The translations under genes and the position numbers were made by a program. A DNA stretch of 64,000 nt from Vogesella margarita. GTDB taxonomy: Bacteria > Pseudomonadota > Gammaproteobacteria > Burkholderiales > Chromobacteriaceae. Below the pieces are notes generated by a model. That model saw only the letters and a list, made by a program, of their open reading frames with translations. It did not search any database and was not told where the DNA came from. The stretch is from positions 310,001 through 374,000 of the forward strand of contig NZ_JAQQLE010000001.1 of the NCBI RefSeq assembly GCF_028548475.1, in the 5' to 3' direction. Below are positions 40,592 through 51,485 of this stretch, in pieces; position 1 is the stretch's first letter; every line of letters begins with the position of its first letter.

Positions 40592-41131
40592 ATGCGCAAG
40601 CAAGCATGGTGGCTGTGGTTGCTGCTGGCGGCACCGCTGGCGCAGGCGGCCTGCCCGCCGCTGCTGGATTACCGGGTGCCGCGCCTGACCGGCGGCAGCA
40701 CCGATCTGTGCCAGTATCAGGACAAGGCCATCGTGGTGGTCAACACCGCCAGCGAGTGCGGCTTCACGCCGCAGTTTGCCCAGCTGCAGGCGCTGTGGCA
40801 GCAATACCGCAACCGCGGCGTGGTGGTGATCGGCTTCCCCAGCGACGATTTCTTCCAGGAGCTGGAACAGGCCAAGGACATTGCCGAGTTCTGCCACAGC
40901 AATTACGGCGTCGATTTCCCGATGATGAGCCGGGTCAGTGTGCGCGGCAGCAACGCGCACCCCTTCTACCAGGCGCTGGCCAGCGCGGCCGGCAGTACGC
41001 CGAAGTGGAATTTCTACAAGTACATCATCGCGCCGGGCGGCAAGTCGGTGATCGCCTTCGGCCCGCTGACGCGACCGGATGATCCGGACTTCCTCAAGGC
41101 GCTGCAGCAACGGCTGCCGGCCACACCCTGA
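40592..41131 (+). CDS. Exported glutathione peroxidase-like protein
   Basis: 179 residues. A signal peptide (MRKQAWWLWLLLAAPLAQA, cut near residue 19) sends it to the periplasm, unlike cytosolic BtuE. The peroxidatic Cys56 lies in NTASECGFTPQFAQLQ; GFPSDDFF replaces the common GFPCNQF, so the resolving Cys is missing; and WNFYKYII contains the conserved W-N. Cys21 and Cys40 near the N-terminus might substitute. It follows the thioredoxin gene by 25 bp, suggesting one unit, and ends with a terminator. Confidence 0.87.
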   Translation: MRKQAWWLWLLLAAPLAQAACPPLLDYRVPRLTGGSTDLCQYQDKAIVVVNTASECGFTPQFAQLQALWQQYRNRGVVVIGFPSDDFFQELEQAKDIAEFCHSNYGVDFPMMSRVSVRGSNAHPFYQALASAAGSTPKWNFYKYIIAPGGKSVIAFGPLTRPDDPDFLKALQQRLPATP

Positions 41132-41136
41132 GCCAG

Positions 41137-41171
41137 GCGGCTGTCGTATTCACGACAGCCGCATTGTTTTT
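41137..41171 (+). terminator. Terminator after the peroxidase gene
   Basis: GCGGCTGTCGT and ACGACAGCCGC pair perfectly around four bases; T-rich sequence (ATTGTTTTT) follows. The stem begins 5 bp after the stop. Confidence 0.85.
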
Positions 41172-41262
41172 CCGGCCGCCGTTCCAGTACCATCCGAACT
41201 TTCCGGTGCCGTGCCGCTCTAGCACCCGTGCCTGTTCCGGGTTTTCCGAGAGTCCTGTTTCC

Positions 41263-42525
41263 ATGCTGAACCGTTTACTGCTGTGCACCAGCCTGCTGTT
41301 GCTGGTCGCCTGTTCCACCGTTTCCCCGCCGACGACGTCGTCGCCCGCCGATGCCATCCGCTACCAGCCGGCCGCGTTCAGCCAGCTGCCGCAGTGGGAC
41401 AGCTCGCTGGCGAGCGAAAGCCTGCTGGCGCTGCGCGAAAGCTGCCGCCCGCTGGCCGGCCGCCCGCAGTGGCAGGCGGTCTGCAGCGAGGCCGCGACGC
41501 TGGATGCGGCCAACGTTGACGGCATCCGCCGCTTTTACGAGAGCCGCTTCGTGCCGTGGCAGGTCAGCGAGGCCGGCAAGGACAGCGGCCTGATCACCGG
41601 CTACTACGAGCCGTTGCTGACTGGCAGCCGCCAGCGCAGCGCGCAGACGCCGTACCCGGTGTACGGCGTGCCGCAGGACCTGTTGCTGCTGGACATCAGC
41701 GCCGAGCAGCGCGCGGCCACGCAGCTGGTGGCGCGCCGCAGCGGCGGCAACCGGCTGCAGGTGGTGCCGGGCAAGACCCAGCCCGGCGCCGACGAGCTGC
41801 TGGTGAGGCCGGCCGATTTCGTCATCGACAGCCGCACCCGCACGCTGAAGGGCCGTCTCGACGGCAACCGCCTGCTGCCGTACTACACGCGCGCCGAGAT
41901 CAACGCCGGCAAGGGCGTAGGCAGTGCGCCGGTGCTGGCCTGGGTGGAGGATGAAACCGAGCTGTTCTTCCTGCAGGTGCAGGGCTCCGGCCGCATCCAG
42001 CTGGAAGACGGCAGCTTCCTGCGGGTGACCTACGCCGAGCAGAACGGCCACCCGTACAAGTCCATCGGCCGCTGGCTGATCGACCAGCAGCAGCTGACGC
42101 TGGCCGAGGCCAGCATGCAGGGCATCAAGGGCTGGCTGGATGCCAACCCACAGCGCCGGCGCGAGCTGTTCGACGTCAACCCGAGCTACGTGTTCTTCCG
42201 CACCCTGAACAGCAGCGGCGGCGGGCCGATCGGCGCGCTGGGCGTGCCGCTGACCGACGGCCACAGCCTGGCGGTCGATCCGCGCTACATCCCGCTGGGC
42301 GCGCCGGTGTACCTGGCCACCACCTGGCCGCTGGACGGCAGCCCGAAACCGCTGACCCGGCTGATGCACGCGCAGGACACCGGCGGTGCCATTCGCGGTG
42401 CGGTGCGCGGCGACTTCTTTTTCGGCTTCGGCACCGAGGCCGGCATGTACGCCGGCCGCATGAAGCAGCAGGGCAAGTTCTGGCTGCTGCTGCCGCGCGG
42501 CATGACCCCTGCGCCGCGCCCCTGA
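41263..42525 (+). CDS. mltA: Membrane-bound lytic murein transglycosylase A
   Basis: Outer-membrane lipoprotein that cleaves peptidoglycan glycan strands to anhydromuropeptides, 420 residues. The lipobox LLVAC places the lipid Cys at about 17. MltA features are LITGYYEPLLTGSR, FFLQVQGSGRIQLEDGS, NPSYVFFR and the catalytic Asp in MHAQDTGGAIRGAVRGDFFFG. The ATG at 41263 starts the signal peptide; the frame is open 33 codons further upstream. A near-copy of the dispersed repeat is at 41505. Confidence 0.94.
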   Translation: MLNRLLLCTSLLLLVACSTVSPPTTSSPADAIRYQPAAFSQLPQWDSSLASESLLALRESCRPLAGRPQWQAVCSEAATLDAANVDGIRRFYESRFVPWQVSEAGKDSGLITGYYEPLLTGSRQRSAQTPYPVYGVPQDLLLLDISAEQRAATQLVARRSGGNRLQVVPGKTQPGADELLVRPADFVIDSRTRTLKGRLDGNRLLPYYTRAEINAGKGVGSAPVLAWVEDETELFFLQVQGSGRIQLEDGSFLRVTYAEQNGHPYKSIGRWLIDQQQLTLAEASMQGIKGWLDANPQRRRELFDVNPSYVFFRTLNSSGGGPIGALGVPLTDGHSLAVDPRYIPLGAPVYLATTWPLDGSPKPLTRLMHAQDTGGAIRGAVRGDFFFGFGTEAGMYAGRMKQQGKFWLLLPRGMTPAPRP

Positions 42526-42554
42526 GCCGTCACCATTCCGAGAAACGACCCGCC

Positions 42555-43661
42555 ATGATCCGCCCGACCCTGTTCCGAAGCGCCTGTCTTGCCGGCTGCG
42601 TGCTGCTTGCCGCCTGCGGCCAACCTGCTACCAGCACCAAGGATGCCAGCGCTGGCGCCGCCGCCGCGCCGCTACGCCAGCTGGCACGCGGCGACGTGCT
42701 GCAGGCGACGCTGGCGCCGGTGGCCGCCAGCCTGCCGTTTACCGCCACCCTCAACGCGCTGACCAGCATCGAGGTCGCCGCCGAGATCGATGCCAGCGTA
42801 CGCGAGGTGCTGGTGCGCGAGGGCGAAACCGTGCGCCGCGGCCAGCTCTTGGCGCGGCTGGACGGCGAGACGCTGCAGCAGGCGCTGCTGGAGCAGCAGG
42901 CGCAGCTGGCCAACGACGAGGCGCGGCTGCGCTTGGCGCGCTTGAAGCTGGACAAGCAGCGCGAGCTGTACCAGCAGGGCTTCATCTCCAAGCTGGCCTT
43001 CGACGAGGTGGACAGCGAGTACCGCATCCGCGAAGGCGACGTCAACGCCCGCCGCAGCCAGCTGGCGCGCGCGCGCAAGAGCCTGGCCGATACTGCGGTG
43101 CACTCGCCGATGGACGGCGTGGTCTACGCCCGCCGCATCCAGCCGGGCGAGCAGGTCAGCCGCAACCAGAAGCTGTTCGCCATCGCGGACCTGAGCCAGC
43201 TGGAGGCGACCGCCAGCATCCCGGCGCGGCAGGTGGCGCAGCTGCAGCCCGGCCAGCGCGCACGCTTCCGCGTCGAGGGCGCGACCGAGCAGTTCGCCGC
43301 GCAGCTGCTGCGCATCAACCCGGTGGCCAATGCCGGCAGCCGCACCTTCAATGCCTATCTGCGCGTCGATAACCGCGCCGGCCGGCTGCAGGCCGGCCAG
43401 TTCGTCAGCGGCGAGGTGATCCTGCGCGAAGTCGCCGACGCGGTGCGCCTGCCGCAGGCGGCGGTGCGCGACGCCGACGGCAGCGCGCCGTGGGTGATGC
43501 TGCTGGACGGCAACACCTTGCGCCGCCAGCCGGTCAGCATCGTGCTGCGCAACGACAACGAGCGGGTGCTGGCGGTGCGCGGCATCGAGCTTGGCCGCAC
43601 GCTGCTGGCGGCGCCGCTCTTGGGGCTGAAACCCGGCGACCGCGTGGCGCTGCCGCGTTAA
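42555..43661 (+). CDS. Second RND efflux periplasmic adaptor lipoprotein
   Basis: 368-residue membrane-fusion protein. The lipobox is LLAAC (Cys about 21). Lipoyl half-motifs (VAAEIDASVREVLVREGETVRRGQLLARLDGE), a short coiled-coil hairpin (about 110-175) and DTAVHSPMDGVV are seen. It is closer to VexE/MdtA-like short adaptors than to the first adaptor in this window. It is 15 bp from the pump gene that follows. No regulator or channel gene is adjacent. Confidence 0.9.
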   Translation: MIRPTLFRSACLAGCVLLAACGQPATSTKDASAGAAAAPLRQLARGDVLQATLAPVAASLPFTATLNALTSIEVAAEIDASVREVLVREGETVRRGQLLARLDGETLQQALLEQQAQLANDEARLRLARLKLDKQRELYQQGFISKLAFDEVDSEYRIREGDVNARRSQLARARKSLADTAVHSPMDGVVYARRIQPGEQVSRNQKLFAIADLSQLEATASIPARQVAQLQPGQRARFRVEGATEQFAAQLLRINPVANAGSRTFNAYLRVDNRAGRLQAGQFVSGEVILREVADAVRLPQAAVRDADGSAPWVMLLDGNTLRRQPVSIVLRNDNERVLAVRGIELGRTLLAAPLLGLKPGDRVALPR

Positions 43662-43676
43662 GGAGAGGGCGATACC

Positions 43677-46600
43677 ATGTGGTTGACCCGCGTCAGCGTG
43701 CAGAACCCCTATCTTGCCGCCGTGATGATGCTGTTGCTGACGGTGCTGGGCCTGTTTGCCTGGAAGCAGCTGCCGGTGGAGGAGTTTCCCGATATCCGCT
43801 TCCCGGTGGCGGTGGTGTCGGCGACCTATCCCGGCGCCTCGCCGGAGGTGATCGAGAGCGAGGTCACCCGTCCGCTGGAAGAGGCGGTCAACACCATCAA
43901 CGGCGTCAAGCACATCCGTTCCTACTCCTCCGAGGGCGTCGCCACGCTGGTGGTGGAGTTCGAGCTGTCCACCGACGCGGCCATCGGCCTGCAGGAGGTG
44001 CGCGACAAGGTCGGCGCCGCGCAGGGCCGGCTGCGGCGCGAGGTGAGCACGCCGACCATCTCGCAGATGAACCCCAACGACGAGCCGCTGATGTCCTACA
44101 CCTTCAGCCAGCAGGACGGTTCGCTGCGCGAGCTGAGCAACTGGCTGGACAATGTGCTGAAGAAGCGGCTGCAGACGGTGAGCGGCGTCGGCGAGGTGAA
44201 ACTGGTTGGCGCCAGCAAGCGCGAGATCCGCATCGAGCTGCAGCCGTACCGGCTGGAGGCGCTGGGGCTGTCGGTCAGCGAGGTGGCCGACGCCATCGCC
44301 GCGGCCAACCGTGATTTCCCGGCCGGCCAGGTCAGCAGCCAGCGCGACGAGCTGTCGGTGCGCGTCGCCGGCAAGCTTCAGTCGGTGGACGACTTCCGCG
44401 AGCTGGGCATCGCCACGCGCCAGGGCGCGACCATCCGTCTGGCCGATGTGGCCGAGGTGCGCGACAGCGAGGAAGAAAAGAACAGCATCAGCCTGATCGA
44501 CGGCAAGCCGGCGGTGGGGCTGGACGTGCGCGCCGCGCGCGGCGCCAACGTGGTGGCGGTGGCCGACGCGGTGAAGGCGGTGATCGCCGAGCAGCGGGCG
44601 CAGCTGCCGGCCGGCAGCGAGGTCAGGCTCACCTACGACAAGTCGGACGAGGTGCGCAAGTCGCTGAGCGGGGTGCAGCAGACGCTGCTGGAGGGCGCGC
44701 TGCTGACGGTGCTGATCGTGTTCCTGTTCCTCGGCAGCTGGCGCAGCACGGTGATCACCGGCCTCACGCTGCCGATCGCGCTCTTGGGCACCCTGTTCGC
44801 GCTGCAGGCGCTGGGCTTCACCCTCAACGTGATGACGCTGATGGCGCTGTCGCTGTCCATCGGCCTGTTGATCGACGACGCCATCGTGGTGCGCGAGAAC
44901 ATCGTGCGCCACGCCACGCTGGGCAAGGGCCACTACCAGGCGGCACTGGACGGTACCAACGAGATCGGCCTCGCGGTGCTGGCCACCACGCTGACCATCG
45001 TCGCGGTGTTCCTGCCGGTCGGTTTCATGGGCGGCATCATCGGCAAGTTCTTCCACCAGTTCGGCCTCGCGGTGACGGTGGCGGTGCTGATCTCGATGTT
45101 CGTGTCGTTCACGCTGGACCCGATGCTGTCCTCGGTGTGGCACGATCCGCACCGCCACGGCGACCACCACAAGGGCCCGGTCGGCCGCGCGCTGGACTGG
45201 TTCGAGGCCTCGCTCGACCGCCTCGCCGACGGCTACGTGAGGGTGATCCGCTGGGCGCTGGCACACCGCAAGACGGTGCTGGCCACGGCGCTGGCGCTGA
45301 CCGTCGGCAGCTTCATGCTGGTGCCGGTGATCGGCGGCGAATTCCTGCCGCGCGCCGACAACGGCGATTTCCGCCTGTCGTTCAAGACCGCGCCAGGCTC
45401 GACGCTGGAATACACCGCCGCCAAGGCGCGCGAGGTGGAGGCGCAGCTGCGCAGCATTCCGGAGGTGAGCAGCGTCGACAGCAAGATCGGCGGCGGCCGC
45501 TTCGGCGCCGGCCGCAACGAGGCGCAGCTGACCATCGACGTCGGCGACAAGCAGTCGCGCCAGCGCGACCTGTTCCAGCTGATGGCGGCGGCGCGCAGCA
45601 GCGCGCAGCGGGTGGCCGGCATCGAGCTGGATTCGGTGCAGGAGCTGGGCCAGCACGGCCCCGGCGGCAAGCCGGTCAATATCGGCATCCGCGGCAGCGA
45701 CCTGCAGGCGCTGCGCCAGGCCACCGACGCGGTGATGGCGGCGATTGCGCGCGTCAACGGCGTGCGCGACGTGCAGAGCAGCTTTTCCGACGCCGATCCG
45801 GCGCTGGACGTGCGCCTGGACCGCGACGCCGCCGCCTCGCTGGGCGTGGATCTCACCCGCGTCGGCAACACGCTGTCGGTGCTGCTGGCCGGCAGCACGG
45901 TGACGACGTGGGAGGCGCCGGACGGCGAGAACTACGACGTGCGCCTGCAACTGCCGCGCGAGGGGCGCGAGGCGGCGCTGCTGGAGGTGCTGATGGTGCC
46001 CGGCACGCGGCGCGACAACGGCGAGGCCAATATGGTGCCGCTGGCGCAGCTGGCGCGCATCGAGCCGGGCAGCAGCCCGCGCCAGATCGAGCGCACCGAC
46101 CTGATGCGCGAGATCAGCGTCACCGCCAACATCAGCGGCCGCAGCGCCGGCGAGGTGTTTGCCGGCGTCGATGCCGCGCTGAAGCAGCTGCGGCTGCCGG
46201 CCGGGGTGGTGCTGTCGCAGGAGGGCGAGCGCAAGAGCATGCAGGAGTCGCTGGACTACGCGATACAGGCGCTGGCGATGGGGGTGATCTTCATCTACCT
46301 CATTCTCGCCGCGCAGTTCCGCAGCTTCACGCTGCCGGTGACCATCATGATGGCGTTGCCGCTGGCCTTCGTCGGCGTGTTCGCCGCGCTGTGGCTGTTC
46401 GGCTCGACGCTGAACATGTTCTCGGTGATCGGCATCATCATGCTGATGGGGCTGGCGGCGAAGAACGGCATCCTGCTGGTCGACTTCATCAACCAGAGCC
46501 GCAAGGAGGGCATGGCGCGGCTGGATGCCATCGTCGAGGCCGGCCGCGTGCGGCTGCGCCCGATCATGATGACCAGCCTGGCGATGATCTTCGGCATGCT

Positions 46601-46799
46601 GCCGCTGGCGCTGGCCAGCGGCGCCGGCTCGGAGACGCAGCGGCCGATGGCGCACGCGATCATCGGCGGCCTGATTACCTCCACCGTACTGACGCTGATC
46701 GTGCTGCCGGTGGTGTACACCTACCTCGACGGCCTGCGCACGCGCATTCGCCGCCTCTTGGCGCGGCTCACCGGCCAGACGGCGGCCTCGCCGCACTGA
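43677..46799 (+). CDS. Second RND efflux transporter (HAE1 family)
   Basis: 1040-residue inner-membrane proton-drug antiporter. Helix 1 is [24 protein letters not shown]; the proton relay in helix 4 is [19 protein letters not shown] (two Asp); [20 protein letters not shown] lies in helix 10. It differs strongly from the first pump and belongs to the branch with IVVREN. No outer-membrane channel gene follows, so it probably borrows a shared channel such as the one at 13215. A hairpin without T-run closes the unit. Confidence 0.93.
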   Translation: MWLTRVSVQNPYLAAVMMLLLTVLGLFAWKQLPVEEFPDIRFPVAVVSATYPGASPEVIESEVTRPLEEAVNTINGVKHIRSYSSEGVATLVVEFELSTDAAIGLQEVRDKVGAAQGRLRREVSTPTISQMNPNDEPLMSYTFSQQDGSLRELSNWLDNVLKKRLQTVSGVGEVKLVGASKREIRIELQPYRLEALGLSVSEVADAIAAANRDFPAGQVSSQRDELSVRVAGKLQSVDDFRELGIATRQGATIRLADVAEVRDSEEEKNSISLIDGKPAVGLDVRAARGANVVAVADAVKAVIAEQRAQLPAGSEVRLTYDKSDEVRKSLSGVQQTLLEGALLTVLIVFLFLGSWRSTVITGLTLPIALLGTLFALQALGFTLNVMTLMALSLSIGLLIDDAIVVRENIVRHATLGKGHYQAALDGTNEIGLAVLATTLTIVAVFLPVGFMGGIIGKFFHQFGLAVTVAVLISMFVSFTLDPMLSSVWHDPHRHGDHHKGPVGRALDWFEASLDRLADGYVRVIRWALAHRKTVLATALALTVGSFMLVPVIGGEFLPRADNGDFRLSFKTAPGSTLEYTAAKAREVEAQLRSIPEVSSVDSKIGGGRFGAGRNEAQLTIDVGDKQSRQRDLFQLMAAARSSAQRVAGIELDSVQELGQHGPGGKPVNIGIRGSDLQALRQATDAVMAAIARVNGVRDVQSSFSDADPALDVRLDRDAAASLGVDLTRVGNTLSVLLAGSTVTTWEAPDGENYDVRLQLPREGREAALLEVLMVPGTRRDNGEANMVPLAQLARIEPGSSPRQIERTDLMREISVTANISGRSAGEVFAGVDAALKQLRLPAGVVLSQEGERKSMQESLDYAIQALAMGVIFIYLILAAQFRSFTLPVTIMMALPLAFVGVFAALWLFGSTLNMFSVIGIIMLMGLAAKNGILLVDFINQSRKEGMARLDAIVEAGRVRLRPIMMTSLAMIFGMLPLALASGAGSETQRPMAHAIIGGLITSTVLTLIVLPVVYTYLDGLRTRIRRLLARLTGQTAASPH

Positions 46800-46816
46800 G
46801 CCGCCGCGCAGGAACG

Positions 46817-46856
46817 CGCAAGGCCGCTGCCGATGGATGCCGGCAGCGGCCTTGCG
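46817..46856. terminator. Long hairpin between the second pump and mscS
   Basis: CGCAAGGCCGCTGCCG and its complement form a perfect 16-bp stem with an eight-base loop between convergent genes. There is no T-run, so it may act by Rho-dependent arrest or RNA protection. Confidence 0.65.
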
Positions 46857-46869
46857 TATTGACGACGCT

Positions 46870-46882
46870 TGCGGCCAACCTT
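46870..46882 (-). repeat. 13-bp dispersed repeat at the mscS stop codon
   Basis: Exact copy; its last two plus-strand bases are part of the mscS stop codon (TTA at 46881-46883). Confidence 0.85.
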
Positions 46883-47699
46883 ACTGCTTCACGTACACCA
46901 CCTGCGCCGGCATCGGCGGCGGGAACGCCGCGCCGCCCAGCGCGTCGCGGATCAGCTGGTTGCTGTCGAAGTACACCTGCCAGTAGTGGTCGTTGTGGCA
47001 GAACGGCCGCACCGCCAGCACCGGCCCCACCAGGTTGAATTCCAGTATCGCCACCTCCACCGCCGGCTCCGCCAGCACGTTGGGTATCGCCGCCAGCCGC
47101 TGCCGCAGCAGCGCGATGGCGGCATCCACGTCGGCGCTGCCGGCCAGCTGCGCCTTCAGCTCCACGCGGCGGAACGGGTTGCTGCTGAAGTTCTGGATGG
47201 TGTCGCCCATGATCTTGCCGTTGCCGACCATGGTCAGCACGTTGTCCGGGGTGTTGAGGGCGGTGGTGAACAGGCCGATCTCCTTCACCGTGCCGGTCAC
47301 GCCGCCGGCGGTGACGAAGTCGCCGACCTTCATCGGCCGCAGCACGATCAGGAACACCCCGGCGGCGAAGTTGGACAGCAGCCCGGACCAGGCCATGCCG
47401 ATGGCGACGCCGGCGGCGGCGAACAGCGCGGCGAAGGTGGTGGTCTGGATGCCGAAGTAGCCGAGGATGCCGACCACCAGGATTATGTTGAGGGTGACGT
47501 TGATGGTGGTGCCGAGGTAACGCATGATGGTGGCGTCGACGTGCTGCCGCTCCAGCGTGCGCTGCACCAGGCTGCCGACCTGGCCGATCAGCCAGCGGCC
47601 GATGATCCAGAACGCCAGCGCCGCCAGCAGCGTGCCGCCGATAGTGAACGCGTAGTCGGTGGCCAGCTGCTGCCAGCGGGAAAGGTCGAGCTGATTCAT
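46881..47699 (-). CDS. mscS: Small-conductance mechanosensitive channel, MscS type
   Basis: Membrane-tension-gated channel that releases solutes on hypo-osmotic shock. It has 272 residues: three membrane helices in the first 115 residues, the pore helix with GVAIGMAWSGLLSNFAAGVFLIVLRPMKVGDFV, then the beta domain (GTVKEIGLFTTALNTPDN, IMGDTIQNFSSNPFRRVEL) and the alpha-beta tail. Length and pore match E. coli MscS. Single gene. Confidence 0.94.
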   Translation of the reverse strand: MNQLDLSRWQQLATDYAFTIGGTLLAALAFWIIGRWLIGQVGSLVQRTLERQHVDATIMRYLGTTINVTLNIILVVGILGYFGIQTTTFAALFAAAGVAIGMAWSGLLSNFAAGVFLIVLRPMKVGDFVTAGGVTGTVKEIGLFTTALNTPDNVLTMVGNGKIMGDTIQNFSSNPFRRVELKAQLAGSADVDAAIALLRQRLAAIPNVLAEPAVEVAILEFNLVGPVLAVRPFCHNDHYWQVYFDSNQLIRDALGGAAFPPPMPAQVVYVKQ

Positions 47700-47848
47700 G
47701 GCAACTCCTTGTCCGGGTGGGGATTCCCTCTGCAGTTAAGCAGCCGGTATCGCCGCTAACAAGTTCATTTGCATGAATTGTCGTCACGGGCAGGCAAAAA
47801 CATCGGCCGATGCCGCAGTCAGGTCAAGGCAGCGCCGCCGGCGCAGGG

Positions 47849-47854
47849 TATAAT
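47849..47854 (+). promoter_or_regulatory. Candidate -10 box of hemE
   Basis: TATAAT 33 bp before the hemE ATG; a convincing -35 is not visible. A near-copy of the dispersed repeat (TGCGGCCAACTT) overlaps its last base and continues into the leader. Confidence 0.5.
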
Positions 47855-47886
47855 GCGGCCAACTTTTTTCAGCCCTGACAGCCAAC

Positions 47887-48951
47887 ATGACCCAGCTCAA
47901 GAACGACACCTTCCTGCGCGCGCTGCTGAAGCAGCCGGTTGAATACACCCCGATCTGGATGATGCGCCAGGCCGGCCGCTACCTGCCGGAATACCGCGCC
48001 ACCCGCGCGCGCGCCGGCAGCTTCATGGGCCTGTGCACCAGCCCGGATTACGCCACCGAGGTGACGTTGCAGCCGCTGGAGCGCTTCCCGCTGGACGCGG
48101 CCATCCTGTTCTCCGACATCTTGACGGTGCCGGACGCGATGGGGCTGGGGCTGTCCTTTGCCGAGGGAGAGGGTCCGCGCTTTGCCCGTCCGCTGCGCGA
48201 CGAGGCGGCGATCAAGGCGCTGCAGGTGGCACCGCTGGACAAGCTGCAGTACGTGTTCGACGCGGTGTCCAGCATCCGCAAGGCGCTCGACGGCCGCGTG
48301 CCGCTGATCGGCTTCTCCGGCAGCCCGTTCACGCTGGCCTGCTACATGATCGAGGGCGCCGGCTCCGCCGACTTCCGCCACGTGAAGGCGATGCTGTACG
48401 GCCGTCCGGAGCTGCTGCACCACATCCTGCGCATCACCGCCGACTCGGTGACCGCCTACCTCAACGCGCAGATCGACGCCGGCGCGCAGGCGGTGCAGAT
48501 CTTCGATACCTGGGGGGGCGCACTGAGCCACGCCGCGTACCAGGAATTCTCGCTGGCCTACATGCAGCAGATCATCTCCGGCCTCAAGCGAGAGGCCGAC
48601 GGCCGCCGCGTGCCGGTGATCGTGTTCACCAAGGGCGGCGGCCAGTGGCTGGAGCAGATCGCCGCCATCGGTGCCGACTGCGTGGGCCTGGACTGGACCA
48701 CCGACATCGGCCAGGCGCGCGCGCGCGTCGGCGACAAGGTGGCGCTGCAGGGCAACTTCGACCCCAACGCGCTGTTCGGCAGCCCGGCGGCGATCGAGCA
48801 GGAAGCCGGCCGCATCCTGGCCGCCTACGGCCACGGCTCCGGCCACGTGTTCAACCTCGGCCACGGCATCTCGCAGTTTGCCGACCCGGAACACGCCAAG
48901 GCACTGGTCGCCGCCGTGCACCGCCTGTCGCGCCCGTACCACGCCGTCTGA
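47887..48951 (+). CDS. hemE: Uroporphyrinogen decarboxylase
   Basis: Converts uroporphyrinogen III to coproporphyrinogen III in heme synthesis, 354 residues. [20 protein letters not shown] at the N-terminus, [44 protein letters not shown] and the C-terminal NLGHGIS are family signatures. It supplies the substrate of HemN encoded elsewhere in the window. Terminator immediately downstream. Confidence 0.98.
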   Translation: MTQLKNDTFLRALLKQPVEYTPIWMMRQAGRYLPEYRATRARAGSFMGLCTSPDYATEVTLQPLERFPLDAAILFSDILTVPDAMGLGLSFAEGEGPRFARPLRDEAAIKALQVAPLDKLQYVFDAVSSIRKALDGRVPLIGFSGSPFTLACYMIEGAGSADFRHVKAMLYGRPELLHHILRITADSVTAYLNAQIDAGAQAVQIFDTWGGALSHAAYQEFSLAYMQQIISGLKREADGRRVPVIVFTKGGGQWLEQIAAIGADCVGLDWTTDIGQARARVGDKVALQGNFDPNALFGSPAAIEQEAGRILAAYGHGSGHVFNLGHGISQFADPEHAKALVAAVHRLSRPYHAV

Positions 48952-48968
48952 GGCCGCCTGCCGCGCAT

Positions 48969-48998
48969 AGCCACCGCCTGCCGGCGGTGGCTTTTTTT
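48969..48998 (+). terminator. Terminator of hemE
   Basis: AGCCACCGCC and GGCGGTGGCT pair around four bases and are followed by a T-run (seven T including the end of the stem). Confidence 0.93.
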
Positions 48999-49310
48999 GA
49001 CGCATAAACAAAGCTTGCCGGCAAGGCTTGACAGTTGCCGTCGCAGTTGTTCCACGACTTATGCACACCACAACGGGGCATTTTTTCGGCCTGTCAAGGC
49101 TTGTTGCCAAAGAAATCCGGAATTTATGTAAACCAATGATTTTATTGGATTTAATATTTCAGATTAAAATTTGTGCAATCTAATGGAATGCCCGATTGAC
49201 GCGCTTTTTGCCAGTCGCTTCGTCAGTTGTTCACAAAGTTATCCACAGTATCTGTGCACAGCTGGCGCCAAGCCGCGCCAGTGCTGGATTAGCGGGGAGT
49301 CCGTCCCATC
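48999..49310. other. hemE-priA gap with DnaA-box-like sites and AT-rich stretch
   Basis: 312 bp without a gene. TTATGCACA (49059-49067) and TTATCCACA (49239-49247) match the DnaA box TTATNCACA. Both sit in similar surroundings (cagttgttc... before the box). Between them, about 49118-49190 is markedly AT-rich for this genome (for example TTTATTGGATTTAATATTTC). CTGTGCACAG follows at 49252. This could be a replication-linked element or a DnaA-regulated promoter of priA. Confidence 0.5.

Positions 49311-51485
<2,175 letters not shown>

Noticed and set aside
42672-46796. Open frame of 1374 codons antisense to the second RND pump and adaptor
   Set aside because: No recognisable domain, His/Arg/Gln-rich shadow of two clear efflux genes.
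48943-48952. GCCGTCTGAG at the end of hemE, nine of ten bases of the Neisseria DUS
   Set aside because: A single imperfect occurrence made of the hemE end codons and stop; the Neisseria word is otherwise not seen, so chance.
48999-49310. Calling the hemE-priA gap the chromosomal origin
   Set aside because: Only two clear DnaA boxes, no dnaA, dnaN or parAB nearby; listed as a finding, not annotated as an origin.
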